This document shows, piece after piece, positions 63,775-64,000 of a DNA stretch of 64,000 bases. How positions within the stretch are numbered: position 1 is the stretch's first letter; the number at the start of each line of letters is the position of its first letter. The position numbers and the translations under genes are program-made. The DNA comes from Tenebrio molitor. Its lineage: Eukaryota; Arthropoda; Insecta; Coleoptera; Tenebrionidae. The notes beneath the pieces were generated by a model, which was not told the origin of the DNA, searched no databases, and saw only the letters and a program-made list of their open reading frames with translations. The stretch is from NCBI RefSeq assembly GCF_963966145.1, contig NC_091049.1:11408001-11472000 (forward strand). The letters run 5' to 3'.

Positions 63775-64000
63775 TTAATCGTCGTCTGCATCTGTATTTA
63801 TATCATTTAGCGAGTGCTCATCAAATTTTAAGTCTAATCTATTAGGTTCCCATTCCATTGACCCACCTGGAACTGTTTTTAGTTTATCTTTCACAGATAA
63901 AATTGCAGCACAGGTGGTTATTAATAACTTATTTCTAAGGGATGTTTTTATCAACGTCAATTGTGAAAAGCACTGCTCGGCAGCAGCTGAAGAATGTGGC
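63775..64000 (-). pseudogene. hAT transposase C-terminus, cut by window edge
   Basis: Minus strand from the edge: PHSSAAAEQCFSQLTLIKTS LRNKLLITTCAAILSVKDKL, then an acidic end (DEHSLNDINTDADDD) and a stop at 63775. SSAxAExxFSxLxxIKTxLRN is the hAT dimerisation domain. The last residues are open without damage, so the gene may continue intact beyond the window; it is unlike hAT H in wording. Confidence 0.7.

Overview
The window is AT-rich eukaryotic, almost certainly arthropod and probably insect, nuclear DNA. I base this on the transposon families present (PIF/Harbinger with MADF or Myb partner genes, pogo with a PHD-like finger, FLYWCH-type MULE, BED-finger hAT, Tc1/mariner, Ty3/gypsy and LINE pieces), spliced genes with GT/AG introns, and the absence of operons. 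I could not recognise any single-copy host gene. Nearly all coding signal is transposon-derived, so the window reads as a transposon graveyard with a few well preserved elements.

Layout: 31-5614 is a Harbinger element (TTA target duplication, HARBI1-type transposase, MADF partner) holding hAT and mariner-like fragments. 5938-10440 is a broken pogo element split by a second Harbinger remnant. 10.4-16.5 kb holds a Myb-type partner gene remnant, a dead Tc1, a LINE tail and two hAT fragments. 16.55-24.07 kb is a nest: a small TA-flanked element holds Harbinger C, which holds Harbinger D (16995-20307) with an intact transposase, plus a long-TIR MITE. 25-29 kb has pogo/Tigger pieces, a gypsy LTR with its primer-binding site and gag start, and a hAT fragment. 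29.7-33.4 kb is a GC-richer LTR element whose LTR promoter carries a perfect five-unit heat shock element. 35.6-42.3 kb is a mariner shell holding an intact pogo element (35817-38402), a LINE tail and a 1.7 kb inverted repeat. 42.4-46 kb has a Myb remnant and gypsy pol. 47-55 kb mixes three tyrosine-recombinase-like fragments, a MULE inserted into a Harbinger transposase gene, and a SWIM/YqaJ fragment. 55690-62678 is a hAT element with a perfect 8-bp target duplication, itself holding a five-deep nest. The right edge cuts another hAT gene.

Two intact transposases stand out: Harbinger D (351 aa) and pogo F (609 aa). The most unusual signal is a set of long imperfect palindromes with unrelated stems but shared CAAGG-type borders and CCGAGG motifs (for example 4075-4198, 10861-11034, 12151-12272, 21811-21904, 26501-26600). 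Other long palindromes lie beside the tyrosine-recombinase-like fragments. Exact ends were read by eye; family names rest on remembered motifs, not on searches.
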